From an uncultured Collinsella sp. (GTDB taxonomy: Bacteria; Actinomycetota; Coriobacteriia; Coriobacteriales; Coriobacteriaceae), in the NCBI GenBank assembly GCA_900545055.1, contig UQXP01000005.1, forward strand, positions 7,904 through 71,903: 64,000 bases of DNA, in the 5' to 3' direction. This document shows, in pieces, positions 1 to 12,987 of this stretch; positions within the stretch are counted from its first letter, which is position 1; each line of letters begins with the position of its first letter. A program made the translations under genes and the position numbers. The notes under the pieces are model-generated. The model had not been told where the DNA came from and did not search any database. It was given only the letters and a program-made list of their open reading frames with translations.

Positions 1-1623
<1,623 letters not shown>

Positions 1624-1632
1624 GGTTGCCTC

Positions 1633-1926
1633 CTAACCCAACAGCGACTGGGCGAGTGCCAGCACGTTGGCGGCGTTGCCCATGCCGTAGTCCTGTGCGG
1701 GGATGACCGCGGTCGGCTTACCGCTCCCCTGCTTGACGGTGTTGAGCTGGTAGGACACCTGCGGCCCCAAGAGCAGCACGTCATAATTGGCGCACGTCTC
1801 CTGATACTCGCCGATACCCACCGCATCGATATCGAGCTCGATGCCGTTTTGCTCCGCATATTTCTCGAGTTTCTTCATCAGAATGCTTGTAGACAGACCA
1901 GCTGCGCAAACAAGAAGGATCTTCAT
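1633..1926 (-). CDS. celA: PTS lactose/cellobiose-family EIIB
   Basis: This 97-residue cytoplasmic phosphocarrier begins MKILLVCAAGLSTSILM. The cysteine in the CAAGLST loop is the phosphorylated residue of this EIIB family. It takes phosphate from EIIA and passes it to the sugar carried by EIIC. The start at 1926 is preferred over an in-frame ATG six codons earlier because AAGGGA sits 7-8 bases upstream of 1926, and because the protein then begins directly at the first beta strand. It lies between EIIA and EIIC in one operon. EIIA, EIIB and EIIC are all separate polypeptides here. Confidence 0.92.
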   Translation of the reverse strand: MKILLVCAAGLSTSILMKKLEKYAEQNGIELDIDAVGIGEYQETCANYDVLLLGPQVSYQLNTVKQGSGKPTAVIPAQDYGMGNAANVLALAQSLLG

Positions 1927-1972
1927 AAGGGATTCCCTTCGCATTGATTGGTTGGATAGTCACCGCACGCCG

Positions 1973-2299
1973 CTAGGCGTTCTTGGTTGCAGTGCGCTCA
2001 TACAGGCAGATCAGCTCCTGCACGAGCTCCTGAGCAAGCATGGAGCACATGAGGTGGTCCTGAGCATGGACCAGCAACACATCCACCGACAGATGCTCGC
2101 CCGCTGCCTCAGTCGAAAGCAGCTGCGTTTGGATGTGGTGAGCCTTGATTCCCGCATCCTTTGACTGCTTCATGAGTTTGGCGGCGGCGTCAAAATCCCC
2201 CGCCTTTGCCTTTTCAAGGGCTTCGAAGGCAAGGCTGCGTGCCTCTCCCGCTGCAGCGACCAGCTGAAACGAAACCATCTCGGTTCCCTGATCGTCCAT
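1973..2299 (-). CDS. celC: PTS lactose/cellobiose-family EIIA
   Basis: This 108-residue, mostly helical cytoplasmic protein matches the lactose/cellobiose EIIA family in length and motif. The motif VLLVHAQDHLM near residue 80 contains the phospho-accepting histidine (VHAQDH). It receives phosphate from HPr and donates it to the EIIB encoded 46 bases downstream. It is the first gene of the operon, with GGAGACCGTT before the ATG. The 119-base gap behind it separates it from the PRD regulator on the same strand. The operon promoter is therefore either in that gap or upstream of the regulator; no convincing -35/-10 pair was seen. Confidence 0.92.
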   Translation of the reverse strand: MDDQGTEMVSFQLVAAAGEARSLAFEALEKAKAGDFDAAAKLMKQSKDAGIKAHHIQTQLLSTEAAGEHLSVDVLLVHAQDHLMCSMLAQELVQELICLYERTATKNA

Positions 2300-2418
2300 A
2301 ACGGTCTCCTCTCCCGTGATGTTTGGTTTGTACTTGAATATTCGAAACGCCTATCTCCCGCCCGCAATCCTCGAGGTTTATTGCAGGTAGACTGACAGGG
2401 TCATCGACAAAAGAAGTC

Positions 2419-4314
2419 TTAAGCCGTATGCGCTTGCACAAGCGCCATCAGCTCATGCCAGGACCGGCGCTCGCGTAGGCGCTCGACCCCCTGGCGGTCC
2501 ATAAAGATCTCGGCGAGCAGTGAGCTCAAGATCCGCGCCTCATCGCCGCCCGACCGGGCAAACGACACCATAAAGACGGTATCGACCTCATGGCCGTATT
2601 CGTCCCAAAGAATGGGATGTTCGAGCAGGCCCACGGTAACAAAGGCCTCGGCGCTCAAGGGATGCATCCCATGGGGCATGGCTACCCCATTGCCAAACGA
2701 GGTGGCGCTCGCGCTCTCGCGCTCGGCGACCTCTTGGGCAAACTGGGCATCGACACGGCCGCTCTCGACGGCGCGCTCGGAGAGATATCGGAGAACGGCC
2801 TGCTTCGACGACGCCTCAACGCGGTTGAAGAACAGGGCACGGCTAAAGAAAGAGCTCACGGAGTCCGATTGCGCAGTGTCGTCGCTCAGCACCTTGCGGA
2901 TAGCGTTGACATCGCTCGTCTCCAAGAAGAAATCGGCCTCGCGGACGGGCACGGGCAACTTGACGTTGAGCGGCACCGTTGTGAACACGTAGTCGATATG
3001 CGAAAAATCGAACGTTCCCACGCGGGCGACATCGCATGTCTCAATCGAATCGATATACATGCCAAACTGCTTGCGGTACTGGTGCTCGAGCATACGGGCG
3101 CTTCCCGCTCCCGAGGCGCACACGATCAGGATGCGTTTGCGACGCGGCTGGTCGGCTTGCTGCTCGAGGGCCAGGGCAAATGCCATGGCGATGTAGCCGA
3201 GCTCTTCATCAGAGGGCTGGCTGCCAAAATGACGCTCAAGTACCTGCGAGGTGCCAGCTGCCATCGAATAGGCCAACGGAAACCTCGTCTTGATATCGGA
3301 CAGCATGGGGTTATCCATATGCATGTGATATTCAAGGCGATAGCCCAGAGGGCCGATATGCCGAGCAAGGTTCATGCGAAGTTCAAGATCGCCGCTAAAG
3401 TCAAACCTAAACTCATCGTTGACCGCACGTACCATCTCGGAAGCAATCTCCCACATCTCGTCCGAGATAACGGCAGAGCCCTTCTCGGGCACGCCCGTGC
3501 CCCTGCCGAGCAAATGGATTGCGATAAAGGCAACCTCTTCTCGGGGCATGCTCACGCCCAGGGCATCCTTGATGTTTGCGGCAATCTGGAAAGCCGCGGC
3601 GTATTCGCGCGTTCCCTCCAGTTTTTGAACGTCCGATTCTGCAGCTGGGACATAGCAGCCCTGCTCGATGCGGCCAAGAGCAATGTAAAGATGCATGATG
3701 AGATTGCGGGATGCCAGCGAGCTCACCGTGACGGGCGAGGCCGTCAGAGCATCGTCCACACATGCGGCGATGGCCCGCAGGCGCTCGGCGAGCTTTGCAT
3801 CGTCGGTGTCGGGCAACACGGGCCTCACCAGCGAGGCCAGGCACAGGCGCCGCTGCGACTCCCCGCCCGCAACGCGGATTCCGTAGCGTGGGCGCTTTTC
3901 GAGCGTTAAGTCAAATTGGGCGAGTTTCTGCTCTACCAGACGCATGTCATTGGACAGAGTTCGCGCCGAAACGTAGAGTAAATCCGCATACTCCTCAATC
4001 GTCACCCACTGGGACCGCATGAGGAGGTCGTTAAGAAGGAAGGACACACGGCCGTCGCGCGTATCAGGAATGCCCGGATGGGCCAGAGCCGCACCGTCCA
4101 GCAAGCGAGCAAGCTCATCTGCACGTGCAACATCGATACGATACTGCCCCTTGCTGCCAACGATGCGTGCAACCCCTGCAAGGTTGTCGTTTGCGCGATG
4201 GATATAGTTTCTCACGGCGCGCTCGCTTACCTCGAGACGCTTGGCAAGTACCGCGACAGCGACAGGCTGAGCGTCCTCGATCATATTTACAAGCTGCTTG
4301 ACGCGAGCATCCAT
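2419..4314 (-). CDS. PRD-containing transcriptional activator of the BglG/LicR type
   Basis: This 631-residue regulator probably controls the PTS operon downstream. An N-terminal helix-turn-helix (about residues 5-60, with KRLEVSERAVRNYIHRAND) is followed by a second HTH/Mga-like segment (about 85-150). Two PTS regulation domains follow, with conserved histidines in SRNLIMHLYIALGR, FIAIHLLG and ARHIGPLGYRLE. Next comes an EIIB-like domain (ILIVCASGAGSARM, near residue 395) and a C-terminal EIIA-2 domain whose GNGVAMPHG carries the phospho-histidine. This is the LicR/MtlR layout: phosphorylation by the PTS sets activity. The start has GGAGGAGG about 5 bases upstream. Target and inducer are inferred only from adjacency. 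Confidence 0.9.
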   Translation of the reverse strand: MDARVKQLVNMIEDAQPVAVAVLAKRLEVSERAVRNYIHRANDNLAGVARIVGSKGQYRIDVARADELARLLDGAALAHPGIPDTRDGRVSFLLNDLLMRSQWVTIEEYADLLYVSARTLSNDMRLVEQKLAQFDLTLEKRPRYGIRVAGGESQRRLCLASLVRPVLPDTDDAKLAERLRAIAACVDDALTASPVTVSSLASRNLIMHLYIALGRIEQGCYVPAAESDVQKLEGTREYAAAFQIAANIKDALGVSMPREEVAFIAIHLLGRGTGVPEKGSAVISDEMWEIASEMVRAVNDEFRFDFSGDLELRMNLARHIGPLGYRLEYHMHMDNPMLSDIKTRFPLAYSMAAGTSQVLERHFGSQPSDEELGYIAMAFALALEQQADQPRRKRILIVCASGAGSARMLEHQYRKQFGMYIDSIETCDVARVGTFDFSHIDYVFTTVPLNVKLPVPVREADFFLETSDVNAIRKVLSDDTAQSDSVSSFFSRALFFNRVEASSKQAVLRYLSERAVESGRVDAQFAQEVAERESASATSFGNGVAMPHGMHPLSAEAFVTVGLLEHPILWDEYGHEVDTVFMVSFARSGGDEARILSSLLAEIFMDRQGVERLRERRSWHELMALVQAHTA

Positions 4315-4479
4315 GTCCTCCTCCTTTCCCTGCGTCTAGTCTAACGCGGTAAAGAATGACACTCCACGTCGCGCTCGTTCCGCCAACTCGGAACAGGTTG
4401 CGGGGAGTCCAGCCGAACTTATAGGGAGCACGGAGAAAGGGCCCGAAAGCCATGTGCCGGTGTGAGATGCGCTTTCCGC

Positions 4480-4560
4480 AGTCATTGGGGACAGACTTAA
4501 ATGAGTAGTCGTTGTGGACGTTCTTGTTTGACTAGTCGTTTAAGAACGTCCCCAATGACT
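4480..4560. repeat. Nested palindromic dispersed repeat
   Basis: A 13-base outer arm AGTCATTGGGGAC (4480-4492) is repeated inverted at 4548-4560. Inside it a 10-base stem GGACGTTCTT (4516-4525) pairs with AAGAACGTCC (4542-4551) around a loop containing ACTAGTC. A half copy of the right side lies at 63792-63820. It fits a short dispersed palindromic element between convergent or tandem genes; no transposase is associated. Confidence 0.7.
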
Positions 4561-4570
4561 AGGTGAATAG

Positions 4571-4604
4571 CAAAAGCCCCGCAGTCGGAGCGGACTGCGA
4601 GGCT
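4571..4604 (-). terminator. Rho-independent terminator of the carbamate kinase gene
   Basis: On the minus strand AGCCTCGCAGTC pairs with GACTGCGGGGCT around a six-base loop and runs into TTTTGC. It lies 65 bases past the arcC stop. Confidence 0.75.
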
Positions 4605-4669
4605 CATGAAGAGAGGCTAGTTTGTGGGCGCTTTGCCTGGCGCCCACGAGAGAGACAACAGAGTAGAGA

Positions 4670-5632
4670 CTACTCGTGGATGCGGGTACCGGAGAGGCCG
4701 GCCATGGTCTCGGCAGCCTTGTCCAGAGCGCCGATGATGCAGGTGCGGCCCTTGCGGGAACGGGCGAACTTGATGGCAGCGCGGACCTTGGGCTCCATCG
4801 AACCCTTGCCGAACTGACCCTCGTCGGCCAGGCGCTCGGCCTCGTCGGCGGTGAGGTCCTCGAGCTCCTCCTGGTTGGGCTTGCCAAAGTTGATGGCGAC
4901 ATGCTCAACGGCGGTCAGCAGGAACAGAACGTCGGCGTCGCAGTCCTCGGCCAGCAGCTCGCCGCCCAGGTCCTTGTCGATGACGGCGGGAACGCCCTTG
5001 TAGCAGCCCTTGTTCTCGTAGTCGCGGACGACGGGGATGCCGCCGCCACCGCAGGCGATGACGATGAACTCGTTGTCGAGCAGGTTGAGGATGGAGTCAG
5101 CCTCGACGATCTTCTTGGGATCGGGGGAAGCGACGACGCGACGCCAGCCGCGGCCGGAATCCTCGACGAAGACCTTGGAGGGATCCTCGGCCATGAACTC
5201 CTTGGCCTGCTCCTCGGTGTAGAAGGGGCCGATCGGCTTGGTCGGGTTCTTGAACGCGGGATCGTCGGGGTCGCACTCGATCTGGGTGACGACGGTGGCG
5301 GCGTGCCAACGCTTATAGCGCTTGTGCATCTCGCGGCCGATGCCCTGCTGCAGGTGATAACCAATGTAGCCCTGGGACATGGCGCCGCACTCGGGCAGCG
5401 GCATCTCGGGGGTGCCGATGGCGTCGTGGGCGGCGGCGAAGGCGTTCTGGATCATGCCGACCTGCGGGCCGTTGCCGTGGGTGATGATGATCTCGTTGCC
5501 CTGCTCGATGAGGCCGAGGAGAGCGTGGGCGGTGTTGCTCACGGCCTCGATCTGCTCGACGGGGTTGTTGCCGAGGGCGTTGCCGCCGAGGGCGACGACA
5601 ATACGATCGGGCTTGCCAAGAGGCTTAGACAT
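4670..5632 (-). CDS. arcC: Carbamate kinase
   Basis: This 320-residue cytoplasmic enzyme of the amino acid kinase fold transfers phosphate from carbamoyl phosphate to ADP, giving ATP, ammonia and CO2. It is the last step of arginine deiminase or agmatine/purine-derived carbamoyl phosphate use. Family motifs are DRIVVALGGNALGNN at the N-terminus, THGNGPQVG, the central ESGRGWRRVVASPDP type segment, IACGGGGIPV and the C-terminal MEPKVRAAIKFA. The start at 5632 is chosen because AAAGGA lies 8 bases upstream and because the in-frame ATG 12 codons earlier would add an untypical leader. No arcA or argF neighbour is present, so it is a solitary gene with its own terminator and a structured leader. 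Confidence 0.95.
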   Translation of the reverse strand: MSKPLGKPDRIVVALGGNALGNNPVEQIEAVSNTAHALLGLIEQGNEIIITHGNGPQVGMIQNAFAAAHDAIGTPEMPLPECGAMSQGYIGYHLQQGIGREMHKRYKRWHAATVVTQIECDPDDPAFKNPTKPIGPFYTEEQAKEFMAEDPSKVFVEDSGRGWRRVVASPDPKKIVEADSILNLLDNEFIVIACGGGGIPVVRDYENKGCYKGVPAVIDKDLGGELLAEDCDADVLFLLTAVEHVAINFGKPNQEELEDLTADEAERLADEGQFGKGSMEPKVRAAIKFARSRKGRTCIIGALDKAAETMAGLSGTRIHE

Positions 5633-5667
5633 TGCTGGAATCCTTTCTGTAAAAGGCCTACAACCCA

Positions 5668-5705
5668 TTAATAACCCGCGTCCGTGCGATACGCGAGTTT
5701 ATTAA
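5668..5705. promoter_or_regulatory. Hairpin in the arcC leader
   Basis: TTAATAACCCGCG is followed, after an 11-base loop, by CGCGAGTTTATTAA, an inverted repeat with one bulge, 36 bases ahead of the arcC start. It could form in the arcC mRNA leader or be a regulator site. The rest of 5706-6000 is AT-rich and shows no gene; a promoter is likely there but none was convincing. Confidence 0.4.
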
Positions 5706-5998
5706 GGTTTATATTCTCTTTATCGCTCATTTTATTCATTTTGAAAATACCTAAGCGGCGAACGGTCGATTTTACCCGCTCAGCGTAAAGAAGCCCAGTT
5801 CAGGTATATCTACGCCATTTACGTGCAACTTTATTTAAATAGAGCAGGGATTAGACCAGATTATGCAAACTATATCTTTGCTAAACACAAAACGGACAGC
5901 GCAATATCTTACTCGCACTATACGCGATTCTATACATTAATTTGACGAGTATGCATCCCTGCAAAAACATGGGGCTTTTCATCCAACATAAGGGATAG

Positions 5999-6283
5999 CC
6001 GATCGCGCTTCACCCCGCGGCAAGCGACTGCGAGTTCGCAGTATGGAACTTTACCGTCGGCTTCTGCATGAACGCTGCCGACGCCCTTTCGCTCCTGCGC
6101 GCCCAAGCAGCCGAGAACGCTAACGGCGCCACCGCCAACCTGGCCACCCTCAACAACGGCGCCGCCAGCCTTTTCGCAAAGTACCGTGCTGGCTCGCTGG
6201 CTTTGAGGCCTAAGCGAGCTTTGCTATTTGCCAATTTTTGTATGATTTGGGTCAAATCTATCTGCCAATTTTTGTATGATTAG
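5999..6283 (+). other. Uncertain open stretch, possible gene remnant
   Basis: A plus-strand frame is open from 5999 with its first ATG at 6068 (71 codons). It reads like a real protein segment (ALSLLRAQAAENANG, then LATLNNGAASLFAKYRAG). However, there is no ribosome binding site, and its last codons fall inside the 34-bp tandem repeats. The minus strand of the same stretch is also open for 81 codons. I do not recognise either product. It may be a dispersed non-coding element or the tail of a decayed gene. Confidence 0.2.
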
Positions 6284-6318
6284 GGTCAAATCTATTTGCC
6301 AATTTTTGTCATTTGGGG
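6230..6318. repeat. 34-bp tandem repeat (about 2.6 copies) before the DUF4143 ATPase
   Basis: Units starting at 6230, 6264 and 6298 share GCCAATTTTTGTATGATT followed by GGGTCAAATCTATT, with one to two differences; the third copy is partial. The array ends directly at the ribosome binding site of the ATPase gene. This suggests a promoter or operator array, but no regulator is known. Confidence 0.85.
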
Positions 6319-6323
6319 GTTTA

Positions 6324-7685
6324 ATGCTACGCCGTAAGGTCACTGATAGGCTTTTGAGCTGGAAGAATAACTCCAATAAGGCATTACTCGTTACTGGCGC
6401 GCGTCAGATTGGCAAGAGCTATGCGATTCGCGCGTTTGGAAAAAGCAACTACGCTTCGTATTTTGAGGTCAATTTACTACTCGATGTCGAAGCAAGGAAT
6501 GCACTTGTTGGCGCAAAGAACTCCGTTGACTTTATCAACCGCGTAGCCCTTCTTGCGGATGCGCCGCTTGTTGAGGGCGATACGCTTGTCTTTGTCGATG
6601 AGATTCAGGAGTATCCGCAGATCGTTACACTCATGAAGGCGTTGGTCGAGGATGGGCGCTTTAGCTATGTCTTCTCGGGGTCTATGCTTGGGACTGAGTT
6701 TAAGGGGATCTCTTCTTTTCCGGTGGGGTATGTAGAGCACATTGTTATGCGCCCGATGGATTTTGAAGAGTTTTGTTGGGCAAACAGCGTTAGCGAGAAT
6801 GTGCTTGCAGGCATTCGCAGCTGCCTTGTCGAGAAACATCCGGTCGAAAACTATATTCATGAGGCGATGCTCAAGAACTATAGAGCTTATATCGTTTGCG
6901 GCGGCATGCCGGAGGTCGTTCAGAATTATATTGATTCGGGTTATTCGCTCGTGAGCACACGTGAGCTTCAAACTCAGCTGGTCGATCAGTACAAAAGCGA
7001 TATCTCAAAATATGCATCGACTCGAGCGTTTAACGTTCGGTCGATTTTTGAGCAAATTCCCGTTCAGCTTGAGGCGGAGTCTCATCGCTTTGTTGTTTCG
7101 TCTCTGGGCGAGGGAGCTCGCCTTAAAAAATATGAGCAGGATTTCCTGTGGCTTGTTAACGCAGGTGTTGGATTGATGGTCGCCAGGGTGACGGAGCCAC
7201 GGAGTCCTCTCAAGAGGACGGAGAAAACGACAGCCTTCAAACTATACGAGTCTGATACAGGCATGCTCGCATCGCGATACCCCGGTAGCACTGCACGCGC
7301 TGTCTATCTTGATATGAAAACTCCCAACCTTGGTGGTCTCTATGAGAACGTGGTCGCGCAGGAACTCATTGCCCTCGGGGCGGATGCATGGTACTACCAA
7401 ACGCGTGAGGTCGGTGAAGTTGACTTTGTGATCGAAGGCGCCCACGGGCATGTTGTCCCAATCGAGGTCAAATCGGGCAAGAAAGTTCGAGCGCATGCGG
7501 CCCTCGATCGTCTGATGAGTGTAGGCGAGTACAAAATTCCCGAGGCCGTTGTACTGAGCCACGAGAATCTCAGCAAAGAGGGCAAGGTTCTGTACGTTCC
7601 AATCTACATGACGTTTTGTCTCGATGAGTTTATGGAAAAGGATGACCCCAATAACGATTTCTCGTTCGCACCCATATCTCTCTAG
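6324..7685 (+). CDS. AAA ATPase of the DUF4143 class
   Basis: This 453-residue cytoplasmic ATPase has a P-loop GARQIGKS near residue 25 and a Walker B-like LVFVDEIQEYP near 90. SGSMLG follows in the sensor region, then the YFEVN and EFCW segments typical of the family. The C-terminal DUF4143 region ends in a PD-(D/E)XK-like core: EVDFVIEG, then VPIEVKSGK. Families of these ATPases are abundant in anaerobes and archaea, and their cellular role is not established. The start at 6324 lies just after GGGGG with a 4-base gap, and removes 16 residues encoded within the tandem repeats. Codon use is less GC-rich than its neighbours, suggesting transfer. A distant paralogue lies at 55066-56418. Confidence 0.85.
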   Translation: MLRRKVTDRLLSWKNNSNKALLVTGARQIGKSYAIRAFGKSNYASYFEVNLLLDVEARNALVGAKNSVDFINRVALLADAPLVEGDTLVFVDEIQEYPQIVTLMKALVEDGRFSYVFSGSMLGTEFKGISSFPVGYVEHIVMRPMDFEEFCWANSVSENVLAGIRSCLVEKHPVENYIHEAMLKNYRAYIVCGGMPEVVQNYIDSGYSLVSTRELQTQLVDQYKSDISKYASTRAFNVRSIFEQIPVQLEAESHRFVVSSLGEGARLKKYEQDFLWLVNAGVGLMVARVTEPRSPLKRTEKTTAFKLYESDTGMLASRYPGSTARAVYLDMKTPNLGGLYENVVAQELIALGADAWYYQTREVGEVDFVIEGAHGHVVPIEVKSGKKVRAHAALDRLMSVGEYKIPEAVVLSHENLSKEGKVLYVPIYMTFCLDEFMEKDDPNNDFSFAPISL

Positions 7686-7747
7686 CCATTTGAATCCGCA
7701 ATCCAGCCCCGCCCACGCATCAATGCATTTCCCAAGGTGCTGCGCGT

Positions 7748-7850
7748 TTCGCGGCAAAGCCGCGAAAAAGCAAAGGGATAAGAAGCCGCAACAACCACGC
7801 CCCCATCCACCCCCAAAGTAACGCGTGGTTTCGCGGCAAAGCCGCGAAAC
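7748..7850. repeat. Two REP-like hairpins
   Basis: TTCGCGGC-AAA-GCCGCGAA occurs at 7748-7766 and a longer copy GTTTCGCGGC-AAA-GCCGCGAAAC at 7828-7850. Both copies are flanked by similar purine-rich tails (AAAGGG and GAAGGGG). They look like a dispersed REP-type palindrome. No gene is visible in the rest of 7686-7920. Confidence 0.75.
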
Positions 7851-7921
7851 AGCGAAGGGGACGGAACGCCCGACCAGCCACGTCCTTCATCCGCCCACAC
7901 AATCCGAGGACGTAGTCGTAG

Positions 7922-8044
7922 CAGGATCTGAGGGCTAACCTTCGCGGACATTCCGCAGGACAAAAGAACCCCCGCCGCACGTAGTGCGCAGCGGGGGTTC
8001 TTTCATGTCCGAGGACGTCCGCGAAGGTTAGCCCTCAGATCCTG
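7922..8044. repeat. 28-bp perfect inverted repeat enclosing the nifJ terminator
   Basis: Arm CAGGATCTGAGGGCTAACC continuing TTCGCGGAC (7922-7949) recurs exactly inverted at 8017-8044. The nifJ terminator hairpin lies between the arms, so the transcript end can fold into a nested cruciform. Confidence 0.85.
7962..8003 (-). terminator. Rho-independent terminator of nifJ
   Basis: On the minus strand AAAGAACCCCCGC pairs with GCGGGGGTTCTTTT, separated by a 14-base apical part that also contains a GCAC/GTGC stem. It lies about 50 bases past the nifJ stop. Confidence 0.85.
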
Positions 8045-8055
8045 CGGTGGGAGAC

Positions 8056-11595
<3,540 letters not shown>

Positions 11596-12011
11596 ATACC
11601 CCTCTCCTCTCATATAGGTATACAGGCCCCGGCGATCGCCGGGATGTTGGCGTGATGGGATTTACGCTGTTGCTTCCAATCATCTGGCAGGCAGGCTCAG
11701 CAGCAGGTACGTGGCGTGGAGAGAAGACATGCCGAGGCGAGGGACAGCTGATGCGCCCCACAGGCCCGACCGCCCGTCTTGCACATGACCGAGCGCCGCA
11801 AAGGCCGCATGCCGGATGCTCCCGGGCACGCCCCGGCGATGGGAAGCGCCCGCAACGGAAATCCGCATGCGGGTTTATTGTACCCCGCCGTCAAGTGTAA
11901 TTTCGGCAAATATAGGCGGGCGGTAAAGGTTTACCTCGGGTGACCGCCAAGGGCCAAAATGGCCCCTCCATCCCCGGGCGACCGGCTCTGGCGCGCCAAG
12001 GAGTGTCCCCA
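11596..12011. other. nifJ upstream region, no gene
   Basis: No convincing coding frame is present. A 16-base perfect palindrome CCCGGCGATCGCCGGG lies at 11628-11643 in the probable nifJ leader. A -10-like TACAAT is on the minus strand at 11877-11882, but without a -35 at the right distance. The nifJ promoter is expected here and was not located with confidence. Confidence 0.5.
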
Positions 12012-12047
12012 GCCGGCAGAGAAAAGGAACGTCCCTATCTGCCGGCT
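12012..12047 (-). terminator. Hairpin at the end of the FHA gene
   Basis: AGCCGGCAGA (12012 onward) pairs with TCTGCCGGCT (12038-12047). The right arm overlaps the stop codon of the FHA gene at 12046-12048. There is no T-run, so termination or mRNA-end protection is inferred. The loop contains GGAACGTCCC, a word shared with the dispersed repeats elsewhere in the window. Confidence 0.4.
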
Positions 12048-12984
12048 AGAGAGCACCGAAGAGGATGGCGTAGGTAGTGGATTCGCCGAGCTTGAGCTCG
12101 TCGCCGGGATTGAGTTGGGCGGAACGGCCGGGCTCGACCTGAATGCAGACGCGCGTGGCCCCGTTTACCACCACGGTTCCGTTGGTGGACGACAAGTCCT
12201 CGACGTGCCAGATATTTTGAGCATCGCACCAGATATGGGCATGGCGGGCCGAGACATCGTCGCCGACGTCGGTAATATCGCCCTCACCAGTGGCCAGCGC
12301 GCCAATCTCAACACCCTGCTCACTCGGCTGAATCCAGCGCGGGGCGCTCACGACAAAACTGTTTTGTACGCGCAGCAAGCCCAAGGGGTGCGCCGGGGCG
12401 GGTTCGCGTTCGCCCGCGGTCATCGACATGCCAAGCGAACGCGGCGTGGAGGTGCCTCCGCCACAGGTCGCGTGCGCGTAGTCGATGGCATAGTTCACCG
12501 AGGACCGCACATCCGCCGAACAACCGACGGCGACAAACAGCACCAGCACGGCCTCGGCGCGTTCGGCGGGCATGAGTTCCGCCGCCTGGGACAGACGATC
12601 GAGCGCGTTGCGATAGAGATTCGTGTCCTGGTGGCACTCTTCGAGCGCGCGTACCATCGGTTCACCTGCAGGACCGCACACCATATTGATCACAGCCGTG
12701 GAGTCCATGGGGTTTCGCTGGCGCAGGGCCAGTTGCGACATAATACGCGCAGCCGAGGTACCGTATTCGGCAAAGTAGCGCTGCTGAAGCGTGCCGACCG
12801 GCGCGCGAACGATAAAGCGGGAAACCCAAGAGCGATCGGTGGCTCGGCTCTGCGGGCTGCGGCCGTCGGCGAGCGGACGGGACGAAAGCACCAAGCCGCA
12901 CAGCTCGATATGGCTCAGATGCGCCGCGCGCTTAAAGATGTCAAACATGGCCCCGCATGGGGTGAGCTCAACTTGAGATGCCAT
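12046..12984 (-). CDS. FHA-domain protein
   Basis: This 312-residue soluble protein has a C-terminal forkhead-associated domain (about residues 215-310): EGDITDVGDDVSARHAHIW and HVEDLSSTNGTVV carry the phosphothreonine-binding core. The first 200 residues are helical and not assigned to a family. Residues 95-150 include NPMDSTAVINMVCG and an alanine-rich helix (MPAERAEAVLVLFVAVG). It starts three bases after the kinase stop, with GGAGG 8 bases upstream. It therefore probably reads out phosphorylation by that kinase. An effector role is inferred from operon position only. Confidence 0.8.
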   Translation of the reverse strand: MASQVELTPCGAMFDIFKRAAHLSHIELCGLVLSSRPLADGRSPQSRATDRSWVSRFIVRAPVGTLQQRYFAEYGTSAARIMSQLALRQRNPMDSTAVINMVCGPAGEPMVRALEECHQDTNLYRNALDRLSQAAELMPAERAEAVLVLFVAVGCSADVRSSVNYAIDYAHATCGGGTSTPRSLGMSMTAGEREPAPAHPLGLLRVQNSFVVSAPRWIQPSEQGVEIGALATGEGDITDVGDDVSARHAHIWCDAQNIWHVEDLSSTNGTVVVNGATRVCIQVEPGRSAQLNPGDELKLGESTTYAILFGAL

Positions 12985-12987
12985 GAC

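Noticed and set aside
11877..11894. nifJ promoter TTGACG...TACAAT on the minus strand
   Set aside because: The two hexamers are only 6 bases apart, far from the needed 16-18.
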